Shown here in pieces: positions 6,070 to 8,200 of a stretch of DNA of 8,200 bases. The stretch covers positions 1-8,200 of the forward strand of contig JAEXBL010000095.1 of NCBI GenBank assembly GCA_023394015.1. Direction: 5' to 3'. Source of the stretch: Pseudomonadota bacterium. GTDB taxonomy: Bacteria > Pseudomonadota > Gammaproteobacteria > Burkholderiales > Burkholderiaceae_C. The number at the start of each line of letters is the position of its first letter. Position 1 is the first letter of the stretch. Under the pieces are notes generated by a model. That model was not told the DNA's origin. It searched no databases and saw only the letters and a list, made by a program, of their open reading frames with translations. The translations under genes were made by a program, and so were the position numbers.

Positions 6070-6083
6070 GGGCAACACCTTGC
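6070..6083 (+). promoter_or_regulatory. Weak sigma-54-like -24/-12 candidate
   Basis: GG at 6070-6071 and GC at 6082-6083 are separated by exactly ten bases, and the -12 side reads TTGCA as in the sigma-54 consensus. The -24 side (GGGCAAC) lacks the expected GGCACG. If used, transcription would begin near 6095, before the leader hairpin. An alternative is a sigma-70 -10 TAGACT at 6091-6096 without a -35. The true promoter is not decided by the sequence. Confidence 0.22.
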
Positions 6084-6103
6084 AAATCGGTAGACTTGTC
6101 CGC

Positions 6104-6141
6104 ATGGGGTGGTGCGTGCAGCGCGCAATGCGCCGCCCCAT
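6104..6141 (+). promoter_or_regulatory. 5' leader hairpin just upstream of the formate dehydrogenase ribosome binding site
   Basis: Bases 6104-6117 can pair with 6128-6141 to form a 14-bp stem at RNA level, with G-U pairs at three positions and a 10-base loop (6118-6127). The stem ends two bases before the AAAGGAG Shine-Dalgarno (6144-6150), which is itself left unpaired. It may shield the 5' end or influence initiation. No T-tract follows, so it is not a terminator. Confidence 0.45.
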
Positions 6142-6158
6142 CCAAAGGAGAAACCACG

Positions 6159-8200
6159 ATGGACATGAACCGAAGGCACTTTTTCCGCGTCAGCGGAGCG
6201 GGGCTGCTCGGCTCCAGCCTGGTGGCGATGGGCTTCTCGCCCACCGCCGCCATGGCCGAGACGCGCAACTTCAAGCTCGCACGCACCACCGAATCGCGCA
6301 GCACCTGCCCGTATTGCTCGGTCAGTTGCGGGCTGGTGATCTACACGCTGGGCGACCGCGCCAAGAACGTGAAGTCCAGCATCATCCACATCGAGGGCGA
6401 CCCCGACCACCCGGTCAACCGCGGCACGCTGTGCCCCAAGGGCGCCGGCGTGATGGACATGGTCCAGTCGCCCAACCGCGTGCTGCACCCGCAGGTGCGC
6501 GAGCCCGGCAGCAACGAGTGGAAGCGCATCTCCTGGGACGATGCGCTGGACCGCGTGGCCAAGCACATGAAGGCCGACCGCGACGCCAACCTGATCGAGA
6601 CCAACGACCAGGGCGTCACCGTCAACCGCTGGAACACGGTGGGCTTCCTGATTTCCTCGGCTTCCTCGAATGAATCCGGCTACCTCAGCGTGAAAGTGGC
6701 ACGCGGCTTGGGGATGGTCGGGATCGACACGCAAGCACGCATTTGACACGCGCCGACGGTGTCCAGTCTGGGCCCGACTTTCGGTCGCGGAGCGATGACC
6801 AACTCGTGGACCGACATCCGCAATACGGATCTCGTCCTCATCATGGGCGGCAATGCCGCCGAAGCGCACCCCTGCGGATTCAAGTGGGTGGTAGAGGCCA
6901 TGCAAAAGCGCAAGGCCCCGCTGGTCGTGGTCGACCCGCGCTTCACCCGTTCGGCCGCGGTGGCCGACTACTACGCGCCGATCCGCGTCGGCACCGACAT
7001 CGCCTTCCTGGGCGGCGTCATCAACTACCTGTTGACCCATGACAAGATCCACCACGATTACGTCAAGATCAACACCGACGCCACCTTCCTGCTGAAGCCC
7101 GACTTCAAGTTCGAGGGCGGCCTGTACAGCGGCTACAACGCCGACAAGCGCAGCTACGACAAGGCCAGCTGGGGCTACCAGATGGGCGAGGACGGCTTCA
7201 TCAAGGCCGACGACAGCATGCAGGACCCGCTGTGCGTGTTCCAGCAGATGAAGCGGCACTACGCGCGCTACACGCCGGAGATGGTGAGCAAGATCACCGG
7301 CACGCCCGAGGACAAGTTCCTCAAGGTGTGCGAGATGCTGGCCACCACGGCGGCGGCCAACAAGGTGATGACCATCTGCTACGCCCTGGGCTGGACCCAG
7401 CACTCGGTCGGCTCGCAGAACATCCGCACCATGGCCATGATCCAGCTGCTGCTGGGCAACATGGGCCGGCCCGGCGGCGGCATCAACGCCTTGCGCGGCC
7501 ACGCCAACGTGCAGGGCATCACCGACATGTGCGCCTACTCCGAGGTGCTCTCGGGCTATATGGGCGCGCCCACCGACAACGACGCCGTGTACGAGAACTA
7601 CCTGGCGCGGCTGTCGCCCAAGCCCATGCGCCCGGGCCAGATGAGCTACTGGCAGAACTTCCCCAAGTTCCACACCAGCCTCATGAAGGCCTACTACGGC
7701 GCCGCGGCCACGCGCGAGAACAACTTCGGCTACGACTGGGTGCCCAAGCGCGACGGCCCGTACGACGTGCTGGCCATGTTCGAGCGCATGCACAACGGCC
7801 AGATGCAGGGCTTCATCAGCCAGGGCTTCAACCCGCTGGCGGCGGTGCCGAACAAGAAGAAGCTGTCGGCCGCGCTGTCCAAGCTGAAGTACCTGGTGGT
7901 GATCGACCCGCTGGAGACCGAGACCAGCGAGTTCTGGAAGAACTACGGGCCGCTGAACAACGTCGACCCGGCGTCCATCCAGACCGAGGTGATTCGCCTG
8001 CCCTCGGGCTGCTTCGCGGAGGAAGAAGGCACCTTCACCAACTCCAGCCGCGTGCTGAGCTGGAAGGAAAAGGCCGTCGACCCGCCGGGCGAGGCCAAGG
8101 GCGACGCCGAGATCGTGGCGCGCCTGTTCATGAAGCTGCGCGCGCTCTACGCCAAGGAGGGCGGCAAGCTGCCCGAGCCGGTGGCGGCGCTGCACTGGCC
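6159..8200 (+). CDS. fdnG: Formate dehydrogenase (FDH-N/O type) alpha subunit, selenocysteine-containing; 3' end outside window
   Basis: Catalytic molybdopterin (bis-MGD) subunit of membrane-bound respiratory formate dehydrogenase, which oxidises formate to CO2 in the periplasm and passes electrons to the quinone pool through beta and gamma subunits. About 680 of roughly 1,015 residues are present; the C-terminal part, including the cofactor-binding cap domain, is missing. The start ATG has AAGGAG eight bases upstream. The N-terminus is a Tat signal (NRRHFFRVSG, then a mild hydrophobic stretch) with likely cleavage after AMA at residue 33. Cys50, Cys53, Cys57 and Cys92 bind [4Fe-4S], with Lys94 in CPKG. 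Residue 196 is encoded by TGA (6744-6746) and read as selenocysteine, the Mo ligand, with His197 next to it; all these numbers equal those of E. coli FdnG. Downstream segments such as GRGAMTNSW, MGGNAAEAHP, YALGWTQH, NIRTMAMIQLLLGNMG, NALRGHANVQG and DPASIQTEV match FdnG/FdoG closely. A conventional call ending at 6746 would be wrong. fdnH, fdnI and fdhE are expected downstream but not visible. Confidence 0.96.
6744..6746 (+). other. Selenocysteine (UGA) codon
   Basis: In-frame TGA at codon 196 of the formate dehydrogenase gene, in the context QARI-U-HAPTVSSL. E. coli FdnG reads very similarly around its Sec196. The frame stays open from here to the end of the window, with full family similarity on both sides. 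Recoding by SelB and tRNA-Sec is therefore far more likely than a nonsense mutation. Confidence 0.95.
6749..6789 (+). promoter_or_regulatory. Bacterial SECIS element
   Basis: The mRNA just after the UGA folds into a hairpin. A lower helix pairs 6749-6756 with 6781-6789 (U6785 bulged). A 4-base bulge 6777-6780 follows. Then C6757-G6776, G6758-C6775 and G6759-C6774 pair, U6760 is bulged, and 6761-6765 pairs with 6769-6773 around the loop 6766-6768 (GUC). Counting the U of UGA as 1, the bulged U is nucleotide 17 and the loop G-U are 23 and 24. These are the same positions as the SelB-recognised bases of the E. coli fdhF SECIS. The element lies inside the coding sequence. The pairing was worked out by eye; SelB recognition is inferred. 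Confidence 0.88.

Noticed and set aside
6096..6746. A free-standing 216- or 196-codon gene ending at TGA 6746, or a formate dehydrogenase pseudogene.
   Set aside because: Family similarity continues directly through the TGA in the same frame, the position equals Sec196 of FdnG, and a SECIS follows.
6066..8195. A 709-codon open frame on the minus strand opposite fdnG.
   Set aside because: Its product is low-complexity His/Val/Leu/Gly/Arg-rich with no recognisable domain; it is the expected mirror of GC-rich third positions in the real gene.

Overview
The window is very GC-rich, with strongly GC-biased third codon positions and long antisense shadow frames. Its gene content and style (cysN, a FdxA-type ferredoxin, a TrxR-like ferredoxin-NADP reductase, a lipoprotein gamma-glutamyltransferase and a selenocysteine formate dehydrogenase) point to a betaproteobacterium, most likely Burkholderiales/Comamonadaceae. 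The assignment rests on protein resemblance and gene style, not on a marker gene.

Layout. 1-526 (+): 3' end of cysN (sulfate activation). 707-1036 (+): fdxA, a 7Fe-8S ferredoxin, followed by a strong intrinsic terminator (1063-1109). 1123-2211 (+): ferredoxin-NADP+ reductase, starting only 13 bases after that terminator's T-tract. 2225-2916 (-): two small overlapping genes (99 and 131 codons) that converge on the reductase gene. Their promoter carries a good Fur box exactly between the -35 and -10 hexamers, and the second product has a conspicuous Cys/His-rich C-terminus. 3034-3792 (+): an SDR-family 3-hydroxyacyl-CoA dehydrogenase. 3793-4153: a gene-free stretch dominated by a long composite inverted repeat. 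4154-5983 (+): gamma-glutamyltransferase with a lipoprotein signal. 6159-8200 (+, runs off the window): catalytic alpha subunit of the respiratory, Tat-exported formate dehydrogenase.

Main result. The formate dehydrogenase frame contains an in-frame TGA at 6744-6746. This is not a lesion. It falls at residue 196, in the context where E. coli FdnG has Sec196, and it is followed by a hairpin that places a bulged U at nucleotide 17 and an apical G-U at nucleotides 23-24 counted from the UGA. These are the positions of the SelB-contacting bases in the E. coli fdhF SECIS. The gene is a selenoprotein gene and should be annotated as one CDS; a naive caller ends it at 6746 and produces a false 195-residue fragment.

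How the genes relate. The ferredoxin and its likely reductase form an NADPH/ferredoxin electron-transfer pair. The Fur-boxed small operon is the least understood part of the window and the best candidate for undescribed biology (iron-responsive, metal-binding-like). The SDR, GGT and FDH genes look like separate transcription units with their own ribosome binding sites.
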